Source of the DNA: a virus
Strand: one strand, 5' to 3'
Virus record (IMG/VR): IMGVR_UViG_3300032677_001852
Span: 1 to 24,829 of that record
DNA: 24,829 nucleotides
Shown here piece by piece: positions 14,878 to 22,279 of the stretch. The notes beneath the pieces were generated by a model, which was given only the letters and a program-made list of their open reading frames with translations, made no database searches and was not told the origin of the DNA. Position numbers and translations under genes: made by a program. Numbering within the stretch: the stretch's first letter is position 1; each line of letters opens with the position of its first letter.

Positions 14878-17800
14878 TTAAAGTCCGGCCGGGCCACCGC
14901 TCGGAGCTCCTGGTGTTGGTACAACCGCTGGGGCAGGACCTGCTCCAGTATCTACTTCGGCACTGCCCAAATCAGTATTAGTCAAGTCAGTATTCATATC
15001 TAAATCAGATGATAATCCGCCCGGAGTAATGCCCACACTACGAAGACCTTGTCCTTGCTGTGCCTGCATTTGTGGATTGTCGCGTTCTTCTTTCCATAGT
15101 GTTTCATTTTCTAATATTTCTTCGTCGGACAAACCTAAGAAACGTTTGAGTGTAAATCGTTTGCTGAGATAATTCAATGGTTCTAAAGAAGCAAATGTTG
15201 CTACACGAGCTGTATCCAGCTCAGATTGGCGATAACTGGCAAAATTCTGTGGTTCTGTTAATGTTATGTCAAACAACCCGTTATCAATTTCAAAACCTCT
15301 CCATCGCATGTACATTTTAAATTCGTCATCTAATTTCTGCATTATTAATTTCTGTAGGCGTTCGCAGTATTTGTTGAATCGAAATTCTTGTATTAATGCT
15401 GTACCCACACGTCCATCGTTAGTGGCGGCTCCGGAATCATCCGGTCCTGTGGGCAAATAGCTACTAGGCACACGCAGACCTCTAGCCATTTTGTTGTTAA
15501 AGTATTTTAAATCATCAATTTCGCCTAAGTTTGAATTTTTGGTAAACACACCGGCACTTAACGCAAACGTATGATAGCCATGATAAATTTCATCACCGTC
15601 GATAGTTAAAGTACCAACATCCATTGGCTCATCTAAGTATTCAATTTTAGCAATTCGATGGTTGTGAACGCTTTCTTTTTTACGGAAATCAGACCAGCTA
15701 GTATAGCCATACTGTTTAACCATACTAGTCAGTCCTGTTGCTGTAAATCCTTTGTCTATACTCCAATTGCGAACTTTTTTATCTTTGTTTAATATTGCCA
15801 ATTCATTAACGATGTTGATATTTTTATTCAGTTCATCGATAATATCATTAACAGTTATTTCGTGCGTAGTTTTGTCTTTAACCATATCGATCACACTCTT
15901 AAGCATACTGTGAGAATATGACACTGATTGCAATTCTTTCATATTGCTACGACGTTTTTCGTTGTTTTTCCAATCTTTTAGGTTACGGTCAGATACAAAT
16001 TTACTACGTTCTTCTCTTAGCTCACTAGTCCAACCAGCTTTTTGTTGTTCACATACCCATTGACGATATTCTTCATCTTTGGCCATTTTTTCTAGTTTTG
16101 TTTTGTTTGCTATTTTAAATGCAGCTCTACTGTTAGCGGTCCGGATTGCCTTTGAATCATCATCTAATGATTCAAAGTACTTTTTAAGTCCAGCTGCCTT
16201 ATTCTCATTTAATTCTACTAGTTCTTCTTCTGTTAATGAACTATACCAATTTGTAAATCTTTCACCAACAGTTTTACAATATTTTTCATATTCTGCTAGA
16301 TTATTATCTTTAAGATTTTGTAATCTACGTTTTGCGGCTAGTGTACCCAACTGTTGAGATTCTTTAGAAAATCCATGATGTTGATGTAGTTTTTGATGGT
16401 CGTGCCATGCCATCCAGCATAAATTTTCCGGGCTGTTATCATGCCTGTTAAAATTTACATGATGTCTGACATCATATTTGCCATCACTGTATTCTTCGTT
16501 AAATATTTTATATTTTACTAACGTATCTTTAAACTCATCTGCTACCATTCGATGAGTATATTTCCATTGTTTACTACTATTATCAAAGTATTCTTCATAT
16601 CCATCGAGTTTAGTGTCACAAACTTCTTTTTTACGATATAATGGAATTAAACTATCACCAACTGTCAGTTCATCAGCACGTTTGAATTCTACATCATACT
16701 GGGGAAATTTATGATCTGGTGTACATATAATAGATTCACCATTGTCTAAAGTAATCTTTAAAACTTGTGCTTGCCGTTGCGTCATGCCAGCCCAAGATAC
16801 TAATCCTGGTACAACTTTGCCTGTTATAGGTTCACAACTATAAACCCAAAGCGTTTTACCTTCTGCTAATTCATCAGATACTTGTGCTATAGTAAGTTCT
16901 CTACCATCTAACAATGACACACTAGTGTCCATACTAAAACATCCACCTGGCAATACTTCAATACTACTTCCTCTACCATCTGAAGTTTGCGGGAAAAAGT
17001 AATCTTCATTTACAGACAACGCATTATAACTAGCATCCATCATATTGGCCCCGCCGCCTGATATAGTTGGTATTCTGCGCTGATGCATTTCATTTTTAAC
17101 ACGTTCCACAAACGCCATAGCCATATGGCTGGGCATGTTACCCACATCTATCTTGAACAAACGTCGTTCTGGGGCACGTTGTACACGATATATCAATATA
17201 GAATCTTCTAGTAGCTCTTTTTGTTTGTAAACTTTATAGATATTTTCCAGTATACTTTGTCCAAACGGCCAAAAATAATCTAATCCCTCGTTTAAACTCA
17301 AATGTACCACATGTTTAGAGTCAATACATGATTCATTCATAGCTTGTGTAAAGCGGCTGTTACCCACACCGCCTCCGCCGCCACCACCAGATCCACCGTT
17401 AGGTGCGTTGTAATTATTTCCCGTAGTAACCGAACCAGTGCTACGACTCACATAGTAGTCTGATGTAGTCTTGGCTGCCATGCTCATATTCTGAAAGTTA
17501 GGATTTATATCGCGTATGATATACTGCTCAGGACGTTTGCCTTCGCTTTCATTAACTATGATACGTGCTACTTTAATCATGTCTACCCAATACATTTCAA
17601 ATGTCTCGGGATCACGCACAAACACTTGATCCCCATATTTAATAGTGTTTCGAAACAGTTTAAATATACGTTGATCCAGCTTGTTTAATTTAGTCCATTG
17701 CTGTAACTGTTTTTTTATTATTTCAATTTCATGATCAGTGGGTTTATTTGTAAATTTAATATCAAAAGGAGTGCCATTGTCGCTGTTTTGCTGTGTGCTA

Positions 17801-18111
17801 AATTCTGCGATAATGTCTAAACAAGCATTGACTTCTGAATCACAATCCATGTTTTCATACTGATTGTAGCGTTCTAATCTATTTGGATGTCCAGAATATA
17901 CTTCGGGTAATCTAGACGCATAGTTTCTAAAAGCAAATTCATTGCGACTACCTGACTCAAAATCTCCGCTGTTGCGATTGTACCCAGGCAATCCAAAATT
18001 ATTTTTGCCAGATATAGGACTCAGTTGTCCCAATTGATTAACGTCAGCAACTTTGAAGTACTTTCTCCAAGAACCCCCGTTGCGACTGTTGTGTCCGTCA
18101 TTAGTAGCCAT
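14878..18111 (-). CDS. 20: Portal vertex protein gp20 interrupted by an HNH intein
   Basis: A 1077-residue precursor: N-extein 1-390, intein 391-859, C-extein 860-1077, giving a mature portal of 608 residues. The extein halves match T4-type gp20: YENMDCDSEVNACLDIIAEF, FRNTIKYGDQVFVRDPE, YRVQRAPERRLFKIDVGNMP, then across the junction EVLPGG|SNLGEIDDLKYF, NKMARGLRVPSSYLP and GTALIQEFRFNKYCERLQKL. Gp20 forms the dodecameric DNA-packaging and tail-joining ring. The insertion lies in the conserved LPG stretch of the portal core, so an unspliced product should not assemble. A glycine run near residue 244-250 and a Pro/Gly/Ala-rich C terminus are probably flexible. The start has no Shine-Dalgarno and lies 5 nt after GCTAAATAC. 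Confidence 0.93.
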   Translation of the reverse strand: MATNDGHNSRNGGSWRKYFKVADVNQLGQLSPISGKNNFGLPGYNRNSGDFESGSRNEFAFRNYASRLPEVYSGHPNRLERYNQYENMDCDSEVNACLDIIAEFSTQQNSDNGTPFDIKFTNKPTDHEIEIIKKQLQQWTKLNKLDQRIFKLFRNTIKYGDQVFVRDPETFEMYWVDMIKVARIIVNESEGKRPEQYIIRDINPNFQNMSMAAKTTSDYYVSRSTGSVTTGNNYNAPNGGSGGGGGGGVGNSRFTQAMNESCIDSKHVVHLSLNEGLDYFWPFGQSILENIYKVYKQKELLEDSILIYRVQRAPERRLFKIDVGNMPSHMAMAFVERVKNEMHQRRIPTISGGGANMMDASYNALSVNEDYFFPQTSDGRGSSIEVLPGGCFSMDTSVSLLDGRELTIAQVSDELAEGKTLWVYSCEPITGKVVPGLVSWAGMTQRQAQVLKITLDNGESIICTPDHKFPQYDVEFKRADELTVGDSLIPLYRKKEVCDTKLDGYEEYFDNSSKQWKYTHRMVADEFKDTLVKYKIFNEEYSDGKYDVRHHVNFNRHDNSPENLCWMAWHDHQKLHQHHGFSKESQQLGTLAAKRRLQNLKDNNLAEYEKYCKTVGERFTNWYSSLTEEELVELNENKAAGLKKYFESLDDDSKAIRTANSRAAFKIANKTKLEKMAKDEEYRQWVCEQQKAGWTSELREERSKFVSDRNLKDWKNNEKRRSNMKELQSVSYSHSMLKSVIDMVKDKTTHEITVNDIIDELNKNINIVNELAILNKDKKVRNWSIDKGFTATGLTSMVKQYGYTSWSDFRKKESVHNHRIAKIEYLDEPMDVGTLTIDGDEIYHGYHTFALSAGVFTKNSNLGEIDDLKYFNNKMARGLRVPSSYLPTGPDDSGAATNDGRVGTALIQEFRFNKYCERLQKLIMQKLDDEFKMYMRWRGFEIDNGLFDITLTEPQNFASYRQSELDTARVATFASLEPLNYLSKRFTLKRFLGLSDEEILENETLWKEERDNPQMQAQQGQGLRSVGITPGGLSSDLDMNTDLTNTDLGSAEVDTGAGPAPAVVPTPGAPSGGPAGL
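15535..16941 (-). mobile_element. Intein with HNH homing endonuclease in gp20
   Basis: 469 residues starting at Cys (CFSMDTSVSLLDGRELTI, block A) and ending AGVFTKN with Ser as the +1 residue. Block B is GESIICTPDHKFPQY (TxxH type) and block F is IEYLDEPMDVGTLTIDG with YHGYHTFAL. The residue before the terminal Asn is Lys, not the usual His. The middle carries an HNH nuclease core (DVRHHVNFNRHDNSPENL then CWMAWHDHQKLH) and helical, basic DNA-binding segments, with no LAGLIDADG motif. Self-splicing would restore the portal frame at LPGG-SNLGEID. All splice-junction residues except the penultimate His are present, so it is probably active. Confidence 0.92.
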
Positions 18112-18116
18112 AGATA

Positions 18117-18125
18117 GTATTTAGC
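18117..18125 (-). promoter_or_regulatory. Late-promoter-like motif GCTAAATAC
   Basis: The minus strand reads GCTAAATACTATCTATG: the motif ends 5 nt before the portal ATG and lies in the 17-base gap after the tape-measure stop. No Shine-Dalgarno is present. Confidence 0.5.
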
Positions 18126-18128
18126 TTG

Positions 18129-20594
18129 TTAGCTTTGTCGTTGTAATATCTTGTTGTTTATACTGTTGGCTTTTTCCATAGTACGCACTATAGCGTCCAA
18201 TTTATTTAACTGCATAGCCATCATGTTCATTTGCTCAGAAGATCCAGTATTTTGTGTCATCTGAACTGGTATATTTCTTCCATCTGGCAATGGTACCACA
18301 GCTTCGGTGTTGTGTAACATAGCAGTATAGCCGCTTTTTGGTCCGCTTAGTATTCCGCCAACCTCGGCTGTGGGCATATTATTAGCAAAAGCCGAAGCAT
18401 ATTGTGTTCGTTTATCTGTTTCTTCTTTTCCACCTGCATACCCTACAGCTTTTCCAGTTTGTTTTATATCGCTTAAATCATATTTCTTCGAAGCTTCTTT
18501 GAAATAAGCCACGGCAATTTTTTCAGCAACTTCGGGATCATTCGCTAGATCCGGATCTTTTACCAAATCAACCCCAATCAACTTACTAAATTTTGAATAA
18601 TTGTCTTTTCCAGTAAGTTGTATAAGTCCTCGGCCACGATATTTGTATCCCTCGTCACCGGCATTGCCCATTCTTCCGCCGTAAATGAAATTACCAATCG
18701 CCTCTGGACCCTGTGCTGCCAGGGCATCTGCCTCGTCTTGTGATTTAAATTTTTTCGGAAACAATTTCATCAATGTTTTACCGGAATAATTTAAATTTTC
18801 TGACTGGGGTTTGAAATTACTTTCTGCTTTTATTTGAGCTAAAATATTTGCCTGCGATTGATTATCTGTTATACCCGAAGCTGACAACAGTTTTACTATG
18901 TCGCCTGGATTTACAGAAGCAGGCTTCCCTCCTGCCGCTGGTTTAAGAGTTGCAGCAGGTGCTGGTGCTGGGGCTGGCGATGGGGCTGGTGCTGGTGCTG
19001 GCGATGGTGCTGGTGCTGGGGCAGGTGCTGGTGCCGGGGCTGGTTTGGGTTTTGCCAGAGGTGCCTCTTGCGGCCCACTGCCTGACACAATATTACCCAT
19101 TTCGTCATATTGAGTTTCCCCCAGCGCCGTTTCTGCTTTAGTAAGAGCGGGGGCTGGTTCTCCCAGTTTACCCAAAGCCTTTGCTGCCGACATTGCGGCA
19201 TTTGCCACAGCTACCATGCCTGTTTGTACAGCTTTTTCGGCAGTTTGAGTAAGCTTACGCTGAGCCATACTTGCCGCCACTGCCACAGCCGTTTCTTTAT
19301 CTGCGCCTGCTTTTTGTTTATCCTGCTGATCTTTGGCATCTTTTATATTTTGTGCCATGGAAGTACCTGCTGTAGAAGCAAATTTTACTAAAACGCCCTG
19401 AGAAGTAATAATCGAATCAGATAATCCAGCACCGGCTAATCCGACTGTATCATTAAGAGTTTTTCTAGAATCTTTGGCTGCCAAATCCATGGCCACACCC
19501 ATGTCTCGGCCACCTTTTTGTATATACGACGCTGTTTCTGGCAAAGATCTAGCTATTTTTTGATATTCAGGATTATTAACTGCTCCAGAAAGCAACAATG
19601 TCATCTGATCTGCAGCTTCTTGTCCACCTTTACCAAAAGCGGCATTTATCAATTCTGTATTTCTAGCCAATTCTTCTTTGGCGGCTATATCCCCAGCATC
19701 TGCTCTTTGTTGTAACTGGAAGGCCTTGCTGGCATATTGTTGTGTGGCCAATGCTTTTTCTTGTACAGAATTTTGTTGATCTGCTGACAAACCAGTTAGT
19801 TTTGTCAATCGGTCTTGTTGTTCTATATAAGCTTCGGCACTGGCTGCCATCTGTTCTGCTGTTTGTTTTTGAGAAGATCCGCTTAACTGTTGTATTTTGA
19901 CATAGCCCGCCATACCTCGATTAATATCATCTACGGTCATGCCCATGCGTTGGAATTGCTCGCCAACACCACTTTCTGCTATACTTTTAGATGCCGCGGC
20001 AAATTGTTTTGCTCCTTGCGCTGCCGTACCTCCTAATGTTGACAAATTAGAGGAATTTTCTTTCATCAAAGCACCCATTTTACCAATCTCACCCATGGTA
20101 TAACCCATGCTTTGTAGATTTTCAAATGTGTCCTGCATGCCAGTAGCTAGTCCGCTACGACTTATGTCTCTATAGCCATCTAATAGTTCTTGACCCTGTT
20201 TGATTGCGGCTTTGGCAAATTCAGTAACAGCCCCAACAGCGAAAACCAAAGCTTTGCCCAACAGTCCCACAGGACCAAGAGCTAAGGTCAATGCGGCACC
20301 AGCAGCATCGGCAGCTGAACCAAATTCCGATACACTATTACCGCCAGATGCTAATGATTTAGCCAAACCCAACGTAGATGAACCTAAATCAGCTTTGGCT
20401 TTTTTCATAGCCTCAGTATAGCCTAATATGCCTTTTTTAGCGTCTGCTAATGCGGTTTCATAGGCTTTTGATGCGGACAAATATTGTGCGGAGCTTTTTC
20501 CATGAGACGCCGCAAAGCGAGTCATATCTTCGGCAGCATTTTCTAAAGCTATACGTAAATCGTCGGAAATTTTCGGGTCAAATTCTTCAGCCAT
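18129..20594 (-). CDS. Tape-measure-like tail protein with GH19-type muralytic domain
   Basis: An 821-residue protein. The N-terminal third is helical with a hydrophobic segment (about 95-130: ALTLALGPVGLLGKALVFAV), as in tape measure proteins. Helical, Gln/Ala-rich sequence continues to about residue 500, followed by a Pro-Ala linker (about 515-547). Residues about 565-745 form a GH19 chitinase/lysozyme-like domain: ANILAQIKAESNFKPQSENL with the candidate catalytic Glu, IGNFIYGGRMGN, and GYKYRGRGLIQLTGKDNYSKF. The C terminus (GGILSGPKSGYTAMLHNTEA, VVPLPDGRNIPV) is typical of tape measure ends. It probably spans the tail tube and locally cuts peptidoglycan during DNA entry. T4 instead carries its lysozyme in gp5. 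A TAAGTA element, not a Shine-Dalgarno, precedes the ATG. Confidence 0.8.
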   Translation of the reverse strand: MAEEFDPKISDDLRIALENAAEDMTRFAASHGKSSAQYLSASKAYETALADAKKGILGYTEAMKKAKADLGSSTLGLAKSLASGGNSVSEFGSAADAAGAALTLALGPVGLLGKALVFAVGAVTEFAKAAIKQGQELLDGYRDISRSGLATGMQDTFENLQSMGYTMGEIGKMGALMKENSSNLSTLGGTAAQGAKQFAAASKSIAESGVGEQFQRMGMTVDDINRGMAGYVKIQQLSGSSQKQTAEQMAASAEAYIEQQDRLTKLTGLSADQQNSVQEKALATQQYASKAFQLQQRADAGDIAAKEELARNTELINAAFGKGGQEAADQMTLLLSGAVNNPEYQKIARSLPETASYIQKGGRDMGVAMDLAAKDSRKTLNDTVGLAGAGLSDSIITSQGVLVKFASTAGTSMAQNIKDAKDQQDKQKAGADKETAVAVAASMAQRKLTQTAEKAVQTGMVAVANAAMSAAKALGKLGEPAPALTKAETALGETQYDEMGNIVSGSGPQEAPLAKPKPAPAPAPAPAPAPSPAPAPAPSPAPAPAPAATLKPAAGGKPASVNPGDIVKLLSASGITDNQSQANILAQIKAESNFKPQSENLNYSGKTLMKLFPKKFKSQDEADALAAQGPEAIGNFIYGGRMGNAGDEGYKYRGRGLIQLTGKDNYSKFSKLIGVDLVKDPDLANDPEVAEKIAVAYFKEASKKYDLSDIKQTGKAVGYAGGKEETDKRTQYASAFANNMPTAEVGGILSGPKSGYTAMLHNTEAVVPLPDGRNIPVQMTQNTGSSEQMNMMAMQLNKLDAIVRTMEKANSINNKILQRQS
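18952..19050 (-). repeat. Pro-Ala hexanucleotide repeat (linker)
   Basis: About 16 degenerate GCTGGT-type hexamers (seen on the plus strand) encode the (PA)n linker, interrupted by two PS units, between the helical tape-measure part and the muralytic domain. Such tracts vary in length between isolates through slippage. Confidence 0.85.
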
Positions 20595-20599
20595 AACTA

Positions 20600-20607
20600 T
20601 ACTTATC
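20600..20607 (-). promoter_or_regulatory. Late-promoter-like element GATAAGTA
   Basis: In the 26-base divergent gap between the tape-measure and gp26-type genes, the minus strand reads GGATAAGTATAGTTATGG. The element is a weaker TAAATA variant ending 5 nt before the tape-measure ATG, the same geometry as at gp20. Confidence 0.35.
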
Positions 20608-20620
20608 CAAGGAAAACCAT

Positions 20621-21460
20621 ATGAACTCTAATAACCCATTGAAACAATATTTTAGACAGCCTGCTGTGTATATCAAATTACCCAGTCAAGGCAATTACTA
20701 TCCAGCAGGCACATTAGAAATGCCAGAAAATAAAGAATTGCCAGTATACCCTATGACTGCCATAGATGAAATAACCTATCGTACCCCCGATGCGTTACTC
20801 AGCGGACAAGCAGTGATCAATGTGATTCAAAGCTGCGTCCCAAATATAAAAAATGCTTGGTTTATTCCGTCCATAGATGTGGACACTATATTGATAGGCA
20901 TAAGATTAGCTAGTTATGGACACGAAATGGACTTTACTACCAGTTGTCCAGGATGTAACACTACCAAAGACTACGGAGTAGACCTACGCAGAACTTTGGA
21001 TAGTATTCAAGCTCCTGATTATAGTCAACCTATCATACAGGGCGATATTGAAATATATTTCAAACCCATGACTTACAAAAATCTTTCGGATAATAATAAA
21101 ATGCAGTTTGATGATCAACGCACGTTAAACTCTCTAAATATCAGTTCGGCAGATGATGTCACTAAGATATCAGCCATAGCAGATGCCATCAAAAAAATGA
21201 CCGAAATGACAGTGATAGCTCTAGCACAAAGCATAGTTACCATAAAGACACCCACGGCTATAGTAAACGAACCAGAATACATAACAGAATTCATGATAAA
21301 TTGTGACAGAACCATGTTCAATCGCATACAAAATTATGTTATTGAAAAGAAAACCATGGCAGAGATGCAGCCTTTGGAAATAACCTGCGATCAATGTCAG
21401 CATACTTACAAGCAACCACTCACACTGGATATGTCAAATTTTTTCGAGCGCGCCTCCTAA
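20621..21460 (+). CDS. 26: T4 gp26-type baseplate hub / tail-assembly protein
   Basis: A 279-residue protein of the T4 gp26/gp51-like family (PF12322 type). Landmarks are NPLKQYFRQPAVYIKLPSQG, YPAGTLEMPENKELPVYPMT, DEITYRTPDALLSGQAVINV, and an inserted metal-binding pair CPGC (C109, C112) and CDQC (C256, C259), which probably folds as a zinc ribbon. In T4, gp26 takes part in baseplate hub assembly. The family's place beside tape-measure genes also suggests a tail-assembly chaperone role, which is inference. The gene is divergent from the tape-measure gene. Close to its end it carries the slippery heptamer A AAT TTT, and it is followed after 2 bases by a 70-residue partner in the -1 frame. Confidence 0.8.
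   Translation: MNSNNPLKQYFRQPAVYIKLPSQGNYYPAGTLEMPENKELPVYPMTAIDEITYRTPDALLSGQAVINVIQSCVPNIKNAWFIPSIDVDTILIGIRLASYGHEMDFTTSCPGCNTTKDYGVDLRRTLDSIQAPDYSQPIIQGDIEIYFKPMTYKNLSDNNKMQFDDQRTLNSLNISSADDVTKISAIADAIKKMTEMTVIALAQSIVTIKTPTAIVNEPEYITEFMINCDRTMFNRIQNYVIEKKTMAEMQPLEITCDQCQHTYKQPLTLDMSNFFERAS
21436..21442 (+). promoter_or_regulatory. Candidate -1 ribosomal frameshift site (A AAT TTT)
   Basis: In the gp26-type frame the codons are TCA AAT TTT TTC, so the seven bases AAATTTT fit X XXY YYZ exactly. Slipping back one base enters an open frame through 11 further codons to the ATG of the partner gene and on to its stop, giving a 351-residue fusion. A 6-bp stem (CAGATC at 21475-21480 with GATCTG at 21496-21501) lies about 33 bases downstream, rather far for a classical stimulator. 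Confidence 0.4.
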
Positions 21461-21462
21461 CT

Positions 21463-21675
21463 ATGACCAACGAACAGATCTCAGAATACATAGATGATCT
21501 GGATAAAGAATCAGATGCGATAAGGACGGAGGCGTTACGTATGTGTTGGTACATGCGGGGTGGAATTACCTATGATGATGCCATGCAGCTCAGTAACTCA
21601 GAAAAACAATTGATATCAAAGATTATTGATGAAAACTTAGAAACGACGAAAAAAACAGGACTTAACTTTTTTTAA
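21463..21675 (+). CDS. Small partner of the gp26-type protein, possible tail-assembly chaperone segment
   Basis: A 70-residue helical protein: MTNEQISEYIDDLDKESDAI, then ALRMCWYMRGGITYDDAMQLS, ending ENLETTKKTGLNFF. The ATG lies 2 bases after the gp26-type stop, with no Shine-Dalgarno in front of it (TTCGAGCGCGCCTCCTAACTATG), so it is translated either by stop-restart coupling or as a -1 frameshift extension of the gp26-type protein. The same frame is open upstream to 21394. The paired arrangement recalls the G/GT tail-assembly chaperones of lambda-type phages. I do not recognise a named T4 equivalent with certainty. Confidence 0.7.
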   Translation: MTNEQISEYIDDLDKESDAIRTEALRMCWYMRGGITYDDAMQLSNSEKQLISKIIDENLETTKKTGLNFF

Positions 21676-21855
21676 AAATATTAAACTTTATTAATAGAAG
21701 TATGAAAAATACATTTATTCAAAACAAAAGATGTGCGAGTCTAAATCAGAAGAACATAAAGACAATATGTTTGAAACCTCTAAAGACATACCAGCAATCA
21801 AGTAGACAAAAGCTAAAAACAAATTTGTTAAAGAGTTAATTTGAATAATATTAAA
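21676..21855. other. AT-rich non-coding stretch after the gp26-type unit
   Basis: About 180 bases, strongly A-rich on the plus strand, with no open frame of note, no tRNA and no strong hairpin. It appears to be a 3' untranslated region leading to the convergent terminators. I see nothing else in it. Confidence 0.6.
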
Positions 21856-21874
21856 AGATTAGCTACGCTAATCT
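21856..21874 (-). terminator. Terminator-like hairpin for minus-strand transcripts
   Basis: The minus strand reads AGATTAGC-GTA-GCTAATCT, then TTTTAATATT: an 8-bp perfect stem with a modest T run. It would end transcription of the candidate RNA or of read-through from the GIY-YIG gene. The hairpin lies back to back with the plus-strand terminator. Confidence 0.5.
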
Positions 21875-21906
21875 AAGATCTCGTTTGCACTCGATCTTAT
21901 TTTTTT
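21875..21906 (+). terminator. Rho-independent terminator for the gp26-type unit
   Basis: The plus strand reads AAGATC ... GATCTT (6-bp stem, 12-base loop) followed by ATTTTTTT. It lies about 200 bases after the 70-residue gene, with the 8-bp hairpin of the opposite strand directly before it. Confidence 0.6.
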
Positions 21907-22279
21907 AGCTTTTGATTGTAGCACTTCATCTAGATTAACAGCTCATAATTCACCGTAAACACGGTGAATTCAATGACTTCATCTGAGTTGCACAGTCATC
22001 TATCATAAAGAGATTGTAGTTTCCTACGCGGAGGCGGTTGACCGGTACCCCCTACTCTAGCTTCACATGTCAACGGAACCCTAGTGACTTGATGATAAAT
22101 CCAAGTTCTATAAGCATGGGTCGTATCTTTTTCCACGGAGCCCAAACCATTTGTTGCCTTAAGTTAGCTTTTGCCTTTGACGCCCGAGCGAACCGAAGTC
22201 CATTCTATCCGAGCTGGGTATCTCACCAGCCCTCAACGGGGATCGAGCAGCCTCGATCAAACGTAGTCGGTTAGATGCC

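Larger units (their letters stand above)
21856..22279 (-). ncRNA. Candidate structured RNA, class not identified
   Basis: Around 420 bases between the GIY-YIG stop and the terminator pair hold no convincing gene but many strong helices on the minus strand. These are GATCGAG-GCTG-CTCGATC (22241-22258), GGAC-TTCG-GTTC with a C(UUCG)G loop (22190-22201), GTAG-GAAA-CTAC with a GNRA loop (22016-22027), a 10-bp AATTCACCGT-GTTT hairpin (21947-21970) and ATGACT/AGTCAT (21973-21999). GGGGG/CCTCC (22048-22052 with 22030-22034) encloses GTCAAC (22037-22042), which can pair with GTTGAC (22069-22074) as a pseudoknot. UUCG and GNRA loops form only on the minus strand, so that strand is preferred. It lacks tRNA T-loop, tmRNA and RNase P hallmarks that I could check by eye. 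GOLLD/ROOL-type ornate RNA or an intron-like ribozyme are possibilities only. Confidence 0.55.

Noticed and set aside
18911-19201. Minus-strand frame rich in Gln/His/Pro inside the tape-measure gene
   Set aside because: It is a shifted-frame reading of the Pro-Ala repeat, without independent start signals.
22038-22274. 78-codon plus-strand open frame in the gene-free region
   Set aside because: It has no ribosome site and a mixed, random-looking composition, and it overlaps the helices of the candidate minus-strand RNA, which explain the sequence better.
21856-22279. tRNA, tmRNA, RNase P RNA or group I/II intron
   Set aside because: I found no T-loop GGTTCGAATCC-type arm, no tmRNA tag frame, no GAGGAAAGTCC motif, no P7-type pair and no domain V-like hairpin by eye. 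A covariance search is needed to close the question.
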